Positions 15,061 through 23,682 are shown, counted from the stretch's first letter. The stretch is 64,000 nt of DNA from Bacteroidetes bacterium GWF2_33_38 (GCA_001769505.1 MEOF01000027.1:1-64000); one strand, 5' to 3'. A program made the numbers and translations. Notes: generated by a model not told the origin, from the letters alone.

Positions 15061-17399
15061 TGATAAAACAAAACAATTATATATCGCATATCGAACGGCT
15101 GGGTTTTGAAAATCTGCCAGACGAACTCAAACAAGCACATCTTGTGATAATGACCAAGACTAACAATGGGAGGAATTGGAAAGCCTGTGAGAAAGACAAA
15201 GAGTTAAAAGAACTTGTAAATCTTGCTTTTCAGAAATTACAGGAGTTTATTTCTTCAAAAGGAAAGCAATCGCTCAATGGTTATTTTACTCCGAGAACCG
15301 CTGCAATTGATTTTATTAAACCTTATATCAACAATGGCGACACCATGTCATTGCATCCCAATTTGAAGCTAAAAATTAAAACCGAAGATTATTCCGCACA
15401 TATTGAAGGCGATAATGTGGTAGTTTCAAGTATCTACGGAGAGCCGATACAAGAAGTTTTTACCGTGAAAGAGCTAATGGATGAAATTGTAAGAGGCATT
15501 TCTGAAAAGAAGAGCAAGCCAAAAGTTGAAAAGAAAGAAAAGAAGCCAGATTGCATTGAAGTGAAGTTTTTCAGATTAATGCTGTATTGGAACAATAAAA
15601 TTGTTACCAAATCAATGTTGGCAAAGCAGATTGAAGATTTGCAATCGAATATTCTGAACAAACGCATTCGTAAAACCTCGCCATTTGCAGAGGAGATTGC
15701 TTATTTGCAGGAAAGTTTGGTGGAAATTCACAATACCATGACAATTCATTATTTGCGATTCAAACTCAAAGATGAAACGGTTCAAAGTTTGAAACAGGCA
15801 ATCAAAAAGTTTGCTCAAATGGATTACTTCAACACCGATGAAGAAAATAAAAATACGGTTGATTTGTCGGGGATTAGTTCCTTAGAGTCTGAAGTGAATG
15901 ACAGCGAAGCACAGGAAGCCATACAGGGCAATGATAACAACGAAGGCGAAGTCGGGCAGGTAATGAATAGTGTTGATTTTTCCAAGCTGGAGTTCAATTC
16001 CATTGGCTTAAAAGACAAATGGTTAAAACTTATCGGAGATCCGGCACCGGGTTTTTCTGCGATGGTTTTTGGCAAACCCAAAATGGGAAAATCTTATCTC
16101 TGTGTTGATTTTGCAGGCTATCTTGCCCGAAATCATGGAACTGTGTTGTATGTTGCCAGAGAAGAAAAATTGGATGCTACACTTCAAAAGAAATTAAAAG
16201 AAAAAGATGTGGCTCATCCGAATCTTTTTGTCAGCGATTACTTGCCAGAGGATTTATCTGCCTATAAGTTTGTGTTTATTGATTCTGTTAACAAGCTTGG
16301 TTTGTCTCCGCAGGACATTGAAAATTTGAGAAGAAGCAATCAGGGCAAGTCTTTCATTTTTGTTTTCCAAACTACCAAAGAAGGAAATTTCAGAGGCACA
16401 AACGAGTTTCAGCACGATGTGGATGTGGTGATTGAAGTGCCGGAAAAAGGCAAGGCTGTACAGTTTGGCAGGTTCAATCAGGGTGGCGAGATGAATATTT
16501 TTGAAAACACAGATTCCAATGTAGTTGGATTAAGCGGAATTGCTAAAAAAGCAAGGACAACCGGAAAAGAAATCAGTATTTCTACCGAACTGGGGATTCC
16601 ATTAGAGGAACTTGCTATTGACCTTTTGAATGAAAATCAGGACAAATCCGAAATCATTAATGTGGTTTACAAACAAACTGCAAAAGTGGAAAAAGCGGTG
16701 CTGGCAATGGTCAAAAACGAAATCAAAGAACAGAAATTGAATATCGCTGTAGAAAAAGTAACTTTTACCGAAAATGACAGGGATAATATTTCAACAGGGG
16801 CTTCGTATTTTGAAGTGGTTTTGAAAGGAAATAAAACGGATTTAAAGAAAATTGCAGGAGAAGACAAGCTTTTTATTTATGATTGGAGTCAGGAATTAAA
16901 CGGAAATACCAATAATAACTTGCGTTTCAGGAAAAAGAGTTTTATGTTGGCAGGAATAAAAAACAGCAAAATGGAAACTAAAAAATATCCTTCATGGACA
17001 AGTCCTCACTATTTGGATAACAAAGACCATGAGGATTTGAAAAAAGTGTACGACTTGTACAAAGCCGGAAATAAAAAAGAAGCTTTCAAACTGGCTTCAG
17101 ACTTTGACACCATTGTAAGAGAATCTATTCCTGCAAAAGTATGGCAGGAAATGGGAGGTAAAATAATTCCGAAAAGCAAAACAAAATCTACAGACTTGAG
17201 TAAATATTCAGAACGTAGCGACGATTATAATCCTTCGTATATTTTTAGATTAGCTGCCACACAACTCCTTTGCGAATCCTTAAAAGGGGATTTTGATATT
17301 ATGTATCTTATTCGCAGGGAACTCGCCAATCGTGGTGTTGATAAAGATGGCAAATGGGTTGGTTTTCCGGAGGCGAAGAAGGTGCATGGGGTGGAGTAA
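15060..17399 (+). CDS. Multidomain RecA/RadA-like P-loop ATPase
   Basis: 779 residues. Residues 1-150 form an unassigned domain starting with helical sequence around ERLGFENLPDELKQAHL, followed by a basic linker and a helical region (165-260). The ATPase core has Walker A GKPKMGKS (338-345), the RadA/KaiC-like strand VLYVAREEK, and Walker B FVFID (404-408). A further 350 residues follow with no family I can name. The RadA-like core suggests a replication helicase, recombinase or loader; a packaging role cannot be excluded. It is the only P-loop ATPase in the element. The long, multi-part layout resembles phage polyvalent proteins. Confidence 0.65.
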   Translation: MIKQNNYISHIERLGFENLPDELKQAHLVIMTKTNNGRNWKACEKDKELKELVNLAFQKLQEFISSKGKQSLNGYFTPRTAAIDFIKPYINNGDTMSLHPNLKLKIKTEDYSAHIEGDNVVVSSIYGEPIQEVFTVKELMDEIVRGISEKKSKPKVEKKEKKPDCIEVKFFRLMLYWNNKIVTKSMLAKQIEDLQSNILNKRIRKTSPFAEEIAYLQESLVEIHNTMTIHYLRFKLKDETVQSLKQAIKKFAQMDYFNTDEENKNTVDLSGISSLESEVNDSEAQEAIQGNDNNEGEVGQVMNSVDFSKLEFNSIGLKDKWLKLIGDPAPGFSAMVFGKPKMGKSYLCVDFAGYLARNHGTVLYVAREEKLDATLQKKLKEKDVAHPNLFVSDYLPEDLSAYKFVFIDSVNKLGLSPQDIENLRRSNQGKSFIFVFQTTKEGNFRGTNEFQHDVDVVIEVPEKGKAVQFGRFNQGGEMNIFENTDSNVVGLSGIAKKARTTGKEISISTELGIPLEELAIDLLNENQDKSEIINVVYKQTAKVEKAVLAMVKNEIKEQKLNIAVEKVTFTENDRDNISTGASYFEVVLKGNKTDLKKIAGEDKLFIYDWSQELNGNTNNNLRFRKKSFMLAGIKNSKMETKKYPSWTSPHYLDNKDHEDLKKVYDLYKAGNKKEAFKLASDFDTIVRESIPAKVWQEMGGKIIPKSKTKSTDLSKYSERSDDYNPSYIFRLAATQLLCESLKGDFDIMYLIRRELANRGVDKDGKWVGFPEAKKVHGVE

Positions 17400-17484
17400 T
17401 TTAAAAGATGACATTCTGTCGTTAAGATTCGGTTGGCATTAAAATTGGAAACAATGTATGTATTAATAATTTAAATTTTTAGTT

Positions 17485-17574
17485 ATGCCCAAACCAGTTA
17501 ATGCCCCAAGTACCACAGGAAAACCTTCCGGTGGTGGTAGAGGAAATAATCCTCCAAGACCAAAAGGAAAGTAA
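17485..17574 (+). CDS. Very small Gly/Pro-rich protein
   Basis: 29 codons from ATG 17485 to TAA 17574 encode a Pro/Gly/Asn-rich, basic peptide containing the run SGGGRGNNPPRPKGK. Its clean start, its stop directly before a bidirectional terminator and its low-complexity composition suggest a real short gene. I do not know the function. An RNA- or partner-binding disordered peptide is possible. Confidence 0.4.
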   Translation: MPKPVNAPSTTGKPSGGGRGNNPPRPKGK

Positions 17575-17587
17575 GAAAAATGTAATT

Positions 17588-17615
17588 AAAAAAGCTGTTG
17601 AGAGACAGCTTTTTT
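17588..17615. terminator. Bidirectional terminator between convergent genes
   Basis: AAAAAAGCTGT pairs exactly with ACAGCTTTTTT across a 6-base loop, with an A-run on one side and a T-run on the other. It serves the rightward small gene and the leftward 81-residue gene, whose stop is at 17617. It is taken as the approximate right edge of the virus-like block. Confidence 0.85.
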
Positions 17616-17616
17616 G

Positions 17617-17862
17617 TTATTCTGCAACTTGTAAATAGTCAGTAGCTTTTTTATTTTTAGATGTAGCCCTTTTCACGACAGGATAAGGAATTGCTTCCTT
17701 TAAATTTTCACTAACAAGCCCCATTAGTTTTTGGTTGAATTTTACAAGCATCAGATTTTGTTCTTCAAGTAATTTTATCTGTTTTCCCATAGCATCAAGG
17801 TTTTCAAGTTGCTTTAATACTAATGTTTCTAGTTCGGCCTTGGTGTACCTGAATTTACCCAT
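17617..17862 (-). CDS. Small coiled-coil protein
   Basis: 81 residues from an ATG at 17860-17862. The middle is strongly helical with heptads (LENLDAMGKQIKLLEEQNLM) and the tail is basic. There is no DNA-binding motif or membrane segment. It lies next to the right end of the element and is transcribed toward it. It could be a small host or mobile-element protein. The function is unknown. Confidence 0.5.
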   Translation of the reverse strand: MGKFRYTKAELETLVLKQLENLDAMGKQIKLLEEQNLMLVKFNQKLMGLVSENLKEAIPYPVVKRATSKNKKATDYLQVAE

Positions 17863-17995
17863 AACTTGTTTTTCGGGCTATGTTCGGGAATGTATTTTAG
17901 ATGTGCAAGCTTAATTGTTGATTTTATTGCATTTACTTGTCTTATTCAAATCAATGTAGTTTAAAAAACAAAATTGAAATTATATCTTTTTAACT

Positions 17996-19000
17996 TTAAT
18001 CCTTTATAAATTTATCTATTGTTTTTAAAATTTCTGCTGATGGGATTCCAGCATAATATGGGAGTTTGCCTTTGCTTTGAAAACTTTCTTTTTCGAATAA
18101 TTCAGAAGTAACTATACCAACAATAAGCCCCGTTTTATCAATTATTGGGCTTCCACTATTTCCCGATGAAGTTTTTGCAGAAAAAATAATGAGTTTATTA
18201 TTATGATAGTCTTCAACAATTGAATTTATTTCTCCTTTGTGAAAAAGTTGATATGAGTTATTTGTCATAGGAACAGATGGGTAGCCTATTGTTAAAACTT
18301 CTGATAAAATCTCGGGATTAGAATTTAAATAAAATGTTTTATCATTCAATTTTTCAATTTCGATTAATGCAATGTCCCTATCTTCGTCTTCATTAATGTT
18401 TTCTATTTTTATTTCTTTGTCTTCGAATGTATATATTTTTAGTTCTTTTCTTCCGGCGACTACGTGCTTATTGGTTACTATAATGCTATTTTCATTATTA
18501 GTATCAGCGATTAGAAACCCTGTCCCTATTGATTTATCATCATTTTTACTAGTTTGTTCTATTTTAAACACAGATTTTTGATATGAGTCTATAATATACT
18601 TAAAACCATATATTAAATTCTTTATCAAATCCCTTTCAAATAGTAATGATGTAAAAACCCCATTTGCTCTGTATCTTTGTTCTTTATTTCTGAATAGTAT
18701 AGAATCTAATGGCGTAAGAATATAATTTTCGGTTAATTGATGTAATACTATTTCAACAAATCTAACATCTATTCCCGTACCACATTTTCTTTTATCTGAC
18801 ATATAATTAAGAAAATCCATCCCCGATAAATAACCCATATTTATTAAATTTTTATCGGTTTGTCGAATATTAGCTTTTGCAATGCATACCTTTTTTATGT
18901 CATCAAATAATGTTGGATTTGTTGCCTGTGAAGTAAAAAAAAATATTATCTCATCAACAAGATTTTCATTGGTTTTAAGAATATGATATTCTGTTAGCAT
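17996..19000 (-). CDS. Trypsin-like serine protease with an N-terminal partner domain
   Basis: 334 residues, no signal peptide, so probably cytoplasmic. Residues 1-145 are a helical domain with no family I can name. Residues about 150-330 are a trypsin/HtrA-type protease with the triad H179 (VTNKHVVAG), D209 (DRDIALIEI) and S282 (SSGNSGSPI). There is no PDZ domain, unlike DegP. Cytoplasmic trypsin-like proteases fused to small adaptor domains are often found in bacterial conflict systems. The leftward gene upstream (19072-19551), 71 bases away, could form an operon with it. Confidence 0.8.
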   Translation of the reverse strand: MLTEYHILKTNENLVDEIIFFFTSQATNPTLFDDIKKVCIAKANIRQTDKNLINMGYLSGMDFLNYMSDKRKCGTGIDVRFVEIVLHQLTENYILTPLDSILFRNKEQRYRANGVFTSLLFERDLIKNLIYGFKYIIDSYQKSVFKIEQTSKNDDKSIGTGFLIADTNNENSIIVTNKHVVAGRKELKIYTFEDKEIKIENINEDEDRDIALIEIEKLNDKTFYLNSNPEILSEVLTIGYPSVPMTNNSYQLFHKGEINSIVEDYHNNKLIIFSAKTSSGNSGSPIIDKTGLIVGIVTSELFEKESFQSKGKLPYYAGIPSAEILKTIDKFIKD

Positions 19001-19071
19001 ATTTAGTATTTTGTAATATTTTATAAAGCTACGTTTTAAATAAATTTAGTAAAGTTAACCATCATTAATGA

Positions 19072-19551
19072 TTATAGTTCTATCATTTGTTTCAATTGAG
19101 CAACATCTGTATCTGTAGTCATTATAATCTTTAATATATCACTTTCATTTACCAATGTTTTAGGGAATCCCATATCTTTTCTTATAAGAAGAAACAGTTC
19201 CAAAAATAGTTTTGCATGTTTTATATCTCCCTCATGGTTTGAAACGAACCTATTCCATTCTATAAATTTCTTTACAATCAGGTCTGGAGCATAAATTAGC
19301 AAATCTTTCTTAATATCTATTATTTTAGTCCCAAGTATTTTATCATTTTCTTTTTTCATGCCTTTGCCTGATTTGATAATATCAAAGAATAAAGAAAATA
19401 TATCATAATACAGCTTGTATTTTTTTTCAGACAGTTGACTCTTTATTGATTTTATTTTCTCCTTTTGTTCCCTAATTATAAATCCTAATCCTGAAGAAAG
19501 AATAATTAAGAGTGCAACAAGAATTTCTGAAAGCGAAATAGAATATTCCAT
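19072..19551 (-). CDS. Membrane-anchored helical protein
   Basis: 159 residues. An N-terminal membrane segment (about 5-25, ISLSEILVALLIILSSGLGF) is followed by a helical cytoplasmic part with a basic coiled-coil start (EQKEKIKSIKSQLSEKKYK). It could be a membrane partner of the protease encoded 71 bases downstream. No family is recognised. Confidence 0.55.
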   Translation of the reverse strand: MEYSISLSEILVALLIILSSGLGFIIREQKEKIKSIKSQLSEKKYKLYYDIFSLFFDIIKSGKGMKKENDKILGTKIIDIKKDLLIYAPDLIVKKFIEWNRFVSNHEGDIKHAKLFLELFLLIRKDMGFPKTLVNESDILKIIMTTDTDVAQLKQMIEL

Positions 19552-19742
19552 ATTTTAAATTTGTTATAAATATATATCTAACATTCCAACATACAAATAC
19601 TTTCGTTCAAATTTATATTAAACAAACAAATATAATTTTACTTATCGTTTTGATAATAAAAACAGGCATTTTTTGTTTGAAAAAATAAATTTCTATAACA
19701 TCTTAACTTATTTTTGAGAATTAATTATAAAATTTTAAAATC

Positions 19743-20096
19743 ATGGAAAATCAAATTAACGAAACACTAAAAACTATCAATGAATTTATTAAACTTTGTA
19801 AAAACATAGGAGCAAAAGCAGAATTGCTCAAAATAGCAAAGTTTTTCAGGACGGAATTAGTTATTATTGCGAAAAAACGGAAAACCAAAAGCATTTTAAG
19901 GCATATAACAAATTTTAATCACTATACCTTGCTCCCTGCATCTTTTCTGCTAATGAGTTCATATGGGATTTTATCAAGCCTTATATATTTTCTTAAAACG
20001 AGTGATATTTTTGGCACTATTGCGTTGAATTTAATATCAATAATTTTATCTGCTTTTTATACATATTGCTTTTATAAGGCAACTCCCAAAATTTAA
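19743..20096 (+). CDS. Small membrane protein with two membrane segments
   Basis: 117 residues. A charged helical N-terminus (1-55) is followed by two hydrophobic segments (about 58-80 and 88-112). It is divergent from the protease operon and ends just before an imperfect repeat shared with 17878-17910. It may be cargo of the same small island. The function is unknown. Confidence 0.5.
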   Translation: MENQINETLKTINEFIKLCKNIGAKAELLKIAKFFRTELVIIAKKRKTKSILRHITNFNHYTLLPASFLLMSSYGILSSLIYFLKTSDIFGTIALNLISIILSAFYTYCFYKATPKI

Positions 20097-20297
20097 CCTT
20101 TTTTGCAAGCCATGTTTGGGAATATTTTTTATTTGGGCAAATTTTTAACCGAAATTTCATTTCGAACTTTTGCGATTTCAAACATATAGTTTATAGTACT
20201 TTAATGTAGAAACATGTCGCAAAATGAATTAATTTGTGCTAAATCATTAATAAAGTCGTTCGAAATGTCTATCTTTGAGCCCGCTGAAGGGGACTTC

Positions 20298-20332
20298 ACC
20301 AATAAAAAAGGGGAAGTCCCTTTTTTATTGGT
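20298..20332. terminator. Perfect 15-bp stem-loop, terminator-like
   Basis: ACCAATAAAAAAGGG (20298-20312) and its exact complement (20318-20332) flank the loop GAAGT. A second nested pairing, GGACTTC with GAAGTCC, is also possible. The A and T tracts on either side fit a bidirectional terminator. No well-supported gene runs through it. An open frame across this stretch (20214-20411) was rejected. Confidence 0.75.
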
Positions 20333-20749
20333 ATTGCTTTCCGCAATGGTGTGGGCGATTGAAGCAATTATAGAATTCACGTTTTCTGTTCGAACTCATA
20401 TTTTTATCTAAATTTATTTACTTTAAATTTGTTCATGCTCGGCATTTTATTGTTACTCATAAAAAAGAATTAAAACATGTCCTCTTACAGATAACGATAA
20501 AGTAACTATTTATTCAAACTCTGTCGATTGTTAACTCCTTGTTCACAGCTTTTGATTTCTTTTCATCGAATTTGTTTGCTAAAAGCATGAAAATTTCTAC
20601 ATTTACCACATGAAATATTCGTATTCCATATCGTCGATTCTTGCACTCAAGAATTTCTTAAATATCAAACAGAGAGACAATTAACAGGATTGTTTTTTTT
20701 GTTGTTGTTTATTTTTCACTTTTAATTTATCAATAAAAAAATTATCATT
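20333..20749. other. Leader region upstream of tryptophanase
   Basis: Over 400 bases without a firm gene. It contains two short coupled reading frames (20587-20613 and 20610-20684) described separately, and otherwise AT-rich sequence with T-runs (20694-20720). No riboswitch I know is recognisable. This long region is the likely site of tryptophanase control. Confidence 0.5.
20610..20684 (+). CDS. Possible 24-codon leader peptide before tnaA
   Basis: ATG 20610 to TAA 20682-20684 encodes MKYSYSISSILALKNFLNIK plus four residues, ending 65 bases before tnaA. An eight-codon frame (20587-20613) overlaps its start as ATGA. Length and position resemble the E. coli TnaC leader, but it has no Trp, and TnaC's critical Trp and terminal Pro are absent. 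It may be chance. Confidence 0.25.
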   Translation: MKYSYSISSILALKNFLNIKQRDN

Positions 20750-22126
20750 ATGAAATTACCTTTTGCAGAATCATATAAAATAAAAATGGTTGAAACCATT
20801 AGAAGAAGCACTCGCAACGAACGCGAAAAATGGATGAAAGAAGCTTATTACAATTTGTTTAATTTGCGTAGCGAATATGTTTTTATCGATTTGCTTACCG
20901 ATTCGGGAACAGGAGCAATGAGCGATAAACAATGGTCGGCAATGATGCTTGGCGACGAGAGTTATGCCGGCTCTTCGTCGTATCTTATTCTAAAAGATGT
21001 AATCAAGAATTTATTTGGATTTAATGATTATCTTCCTACACATCAAGGTCGTGCAGCCGAAAATGTGCTTTTTTCAGCTTTAGTAAAAGCAGGAGATATT
21101 GTACCCGGAAATTCGCATTTCGACACTACTAAAGGTCATATTGAATTCCGTAATGCTCGCACAATTGATTGCACAATCGACGAGGCTTTTGATACAACTA
21201 TCAGCCATCCGTTTAAAGGAAATTTGGACTTAAATAAACTTGAAGAAGTATTCAAAAAATATCCTATCGAGAAAATACCTGTAATAATTGTAACAATTAC
21301 CAATAATACTTCGGGCGGTCAACCAGTTTCGATGGAAAATATTAAAGCCGTAAAAGCCATGGCCGAAAAATACGGAACAAAAGTTTTTATTGACTCAGCA
21401 CGATTTGCTGAAAATGCGTACTTTATTAAAACTCGCGAAAAAGGTTACGAACATAAAACCATCAAAGAAATTGTTAAAGAATTATTCTCGTATGCTGATG
21501 GAATGACCATGAGCAGTAAAAAAGATGCCATTGTAAACATGGGCGGATTTATTGGTTTTTCGGATAGAAAACTATACGAAAAATGCAGTGTATTTAATAT
21601 AATGTTCGAAGGTTTTGTAACTTACGGCGGAATGTCGGGTAGAGATATTAATGCCTTGGCTCAAGGACTTGACGAGGGAACTGAATTCGAATATCTCGAA
21701 ACTCGAGTAAAACAAGTTGAATATCTAGGTGATAAACTGAATGAATATAATATTCCTATTTTGCAACCAACCGGCGGACATGCAATTTTTGTTGATGCAA
21801 AGAAATTTTTTCCCCATTTACCAAAAGAAGAATACGTTGCACAAACATTAGGCGTTGAGTTGTACCTCGAAGGCGGAATTCGTGGCGTAGAAGTAGGGAC
21901 ATTGCTTGCCGATAGAGACCCTGATACTCGCGAAAATCGTTATCCGAAACTAGAACTTTTACGATTGGCGATTCCTCGCAGGGTTTATACAAACAATCAT
22001 ATGGATTACATTGCTGCGGCATTATCGAATGTTTACGAAAGACGGAACGACATAAAACATGGATTAAAAATTCTTACCGAAGCCCCAATTATGCGACATT
22101 TTACGGTTGAAATGGATAGAATTTAA
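20750..22126 (+). CDS. tnaA: Tryptophanase (EC 4.1.99.1)
   Basis: 458 residues, the length of the tryptophanase/tyrosine phenol-lyase family. It splits L-tryptophan into indole, pyruvate and ammonia with pyridoxal phosphate, bound to the Lys of MTMSSKKDA (K257 or K258). Motifs LLTDSGTGAMSDKQWSAMM, PTHQGRAAE and SARFAENAYFIK are well conserved. The segment GIRGVEVG has Val where tyrosine phenol-lyase has the phenol-binding Arg (RSMERG), so tryptophanase is favoured. It stands as a single gene after a long leader. Confidence 0.92.
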   Translation: MKLPFAESYKIKMVETIRRSTRNEREKWMKEAYYNLFNLRSEYVFIDLLTDSGTGAMSDKQWSAMMLGDESYAGSSSYLILKDVIKNLFGFNDYLPTHQGRAAENVLFSALVKAGDIVPGNSHFDTTKGHIEFRNARTIDCTIDEAFDTTISHPFKGNLDLNKLEEVFKKYPIEKIPVIIVTITNNTSGGQPVSMENIKAVKAMAEKYGTKVFIDSARFAENAYFIKTREKGYEHKTIKEIVKELFSYADGMTMSSKKDAIVNMGGFIGFSDRKLYEKCSVFNIMFEGFVTYGGMSGRDINALAQGLDEGTEFEYLETRVKQVEYLGDKLNEYNIPILQPTGGHAIFVDAKKFFPHLPKEEYVAQTLGVELYLEGGIRGVEVGTLLADRDPDTRENRYPKLELLRLAIPRRVYTNNHMDYIAAALSNVYERRNDIKHGLKILTEAPIMRHFTVEMDRI

Positions 22127-22201
22127 TACGTTCGATTGTTTGTAATTTATTAATTTGGGGAATGTGTTTTATGTAGTTTATTTGTTTAAATAGTGTAAAA
22201 T

Positions 22202-22840
22202 ATGACAAAAATTTTAAAAGTAAATTGGAATGCTGCCGATTTAAAAGTTTTGAAAACCTTAACAAGTCCCTATAAAATTCAACAATTTTTAGATAAAACC
22301 GAATATAATTCAACACACGAAACACGCTCGCCTCGTTATGTAATGCAGCTAAAAAGAGCACATTGCATGGAGGGGGCTTTGTTTGCTGCTGCTTGTTTAG
22401 AAAATATTGGTTTTACACCACTAATTTTAGATTTGCGTGCCGAAAACGACGACGACCATGTTATTGCCGTTTTCGAAGTTGATGGTTTTTGGGGAGCTAT
22501 TGCCAAATCAAATTTTACGACTTTGCGTTATCGCGAACCTGTTTACCGAACGTTGAGGGAATTAACCATGTCGTACTTCGACTTCTATTTCAATACGCTT
22601 GGCGATAAGTCATTACGCGAATATTCGCTTCCGTTTAGCCTTACAAAATTTCATAAAATAAATTGGCAAACTACCGAAAACGATTTGGCTGAAATTGGCG
22701 ACAAACTCGATAAAATCAAACATTTTCCGATTGTAACAAAAGCTCAAATTAAAAAGTTGGAAATTGCCGGAGATTATTTGCTAAAATCTTCGCTTTTTGG
22801 TTCAAATCCCGATGGATTGTTCGTGCCGAAAGCGAAGTAA
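22202..22840 (+). CDS. Transglutaminase-like cysteine-protease-fold protein
   Basis: 212 residues, no signal peptide. The core has a Cys (C55, KRAHCMEGALFAAACLENIG) and, after about 30 residues, a His (H86, AENDDDHVIAVFEVDGFWGA), the arrangement of transglutaminase-like enzymes. The third acidic or Asn residue is not certain. It follows tnaA by 75 bases in the same direction but has its own leader sequence. Substrate and role are unknown. Confidence 0.65.
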   Translation: MTKILKVNWNAADLKVLKTLTSPYKIQQFLDKTEYNSTHETRSPRYVMQLKRAHCMEGALFAAACLENIGFTPLILDLRAENDDDHVIAVFEVDGFWGAIAKSNFTTLRYREPVYRTLRELTMSYFDFYFNTLGDKSLREYSLPFSLTKFHKINWQTTENDLAEIGDKLDKIKHFPIVTKAQIKKLEIAGDYLLKSSLFGSNPDGLFVPKAK

Positions 22841-22935
22841 AATCGGGATTATTTTTATATCCTTATCATAAAAATTAAAAAGTTAGGAAACTTTTTTCAA
22901 AAAAGATTGACTATTTTTGGCATATATAACATTAA

Positions 22936-23604
22936 TTATATTTTCAGTTTTAAACGCAAGTCATAATAGAAATGCCATAGGGATTCTTTTTCTTTCTCAT
23001 TTTTTGCTTCATTGGCAATCCATGATTGAATTGATTTCCTGTGAGTTGAATAATTTGTCTTTATATTTTGATTCGTATTATTGTAGAATAAATCGGAAGG
23101 ATAAATCTTTATTTTCCTTAAACTGTCTTCAAAATAAACAGAATCTCTATTAATGGAGATTTCTATTAATTCGAGTTTTTCTAGATTATTATGTAAATCA
23201 AATAAACAAACTTCAATGTCAATTTTACCTTCAATAGATGTAAGCCAGCCATTTATTTTATAATCTTCCACTAATCTTTTAATAAACTCGTTCCTTTTAT
23301 TGATATCTTGCTTAATGTCAAGGTCAAATATAACATTTGTTTTTTCACTTGGAAATATGTTTTTATAAATTTCAGGTAATGCTGAAATAACCCAACCCCT
23401 TTGATTAAAATATTTTACAAGAAAAACTATCGTCAATGTTTTTTTTGTCTTCCACACCTGTACTTTACTGTTAAATGCTTTGGCTACAATATATTTAGTT
23501 CCAAAAAACATACAATCGTCATATGAGTTCCCCTCAAATCCTCTAAATAAAAATGTGTTTTTAGGTATTATACAATAACCATATGTTTCAAATAGAGTAT
23601 TCAT
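22936..23604 (-). CDS. Hypothetical protein, faintly ADP-ribosyltransferase-like
   Basis: 222 residues, AT-rich, no signal peptide. The N-terminal part has FLFRGFEG ... MFFGTKYIVAKAF, and later a Gly-Trp ... Glu pair (NGWLTSIEGKIDIEVCLFD). These weakly recall the R-, aromatic- and E-elements of ADP-ribosyltransferase folds. No neighbour suggests a pathway. Without structural evidence it should be treated as unknown. Confidence 0.5.
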   Translation of the reverse strand: MNTLFETYGYCIIPKNTFLFRGFEGNSYDDCMFFGTKYIVAKAFNSKVQVWKTKKTLTIVFLVKYFNQRGWVISALPEIYKNIFPSEKTNVIFDLDIKQDINKRNEFIKRLVEDYKINGWLTSIEGKIDIEVCLFDLHNNLEKLELIEISINRDSVYFEDSLRKIKIYPSDLFYNNTNQNIKTNYSTHRKSIQSWIANEAKNEKEKESLWHFYYDLRLKLKI

Positions 23605-23682
23605 CGTGTTTTTATTCTGGTTTATAACTCGTTAATCTGTCTAACCAATATCAGAAATATTTTTTCAAAAAGTATCAAATAT

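Larger units (their letters stand above)
1068..17615 (+). mobile_element. Integrated tailless-phage-like element (provirus candidate)
   Basis: About 25 compact genes, nearly all on the plus strand with ATGA or TAATG overlaps, are less AT-rich than both flanks. The block contains structural-like, lysis-like (amidase, YkuD-like peptidase, holin- and spanin-like), spike-like, DNA methylation and RecA-like ATPase genes. Many proteins carry single membrane segments. No large terminase, portal, tape measure, sheath, integrase, relaxase or VirB4 homologue is visible. This argues against a tailed phage or a conjugative element and fits a tailless phage with a membrane. Boundaries are approximate: the left limit is set before the 10-bp array and the right limit at the bidirectional terminator at 17588-17615. 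No attachment duplication was found. Confidence 0.6.

Noticed and set aside
20214-20411. 65-residue open frame near 20.3 kb
   Set aside because: It runs through a perfect 15-bp stem-loop terminator, and part of its sequence is that palindrome.
20433-20442. Inverted copy of CCGAGCATGA from the decamer array
   Set aside because: A single 10-base match outside the array, with no neighbouring units at 10-bp spacing.
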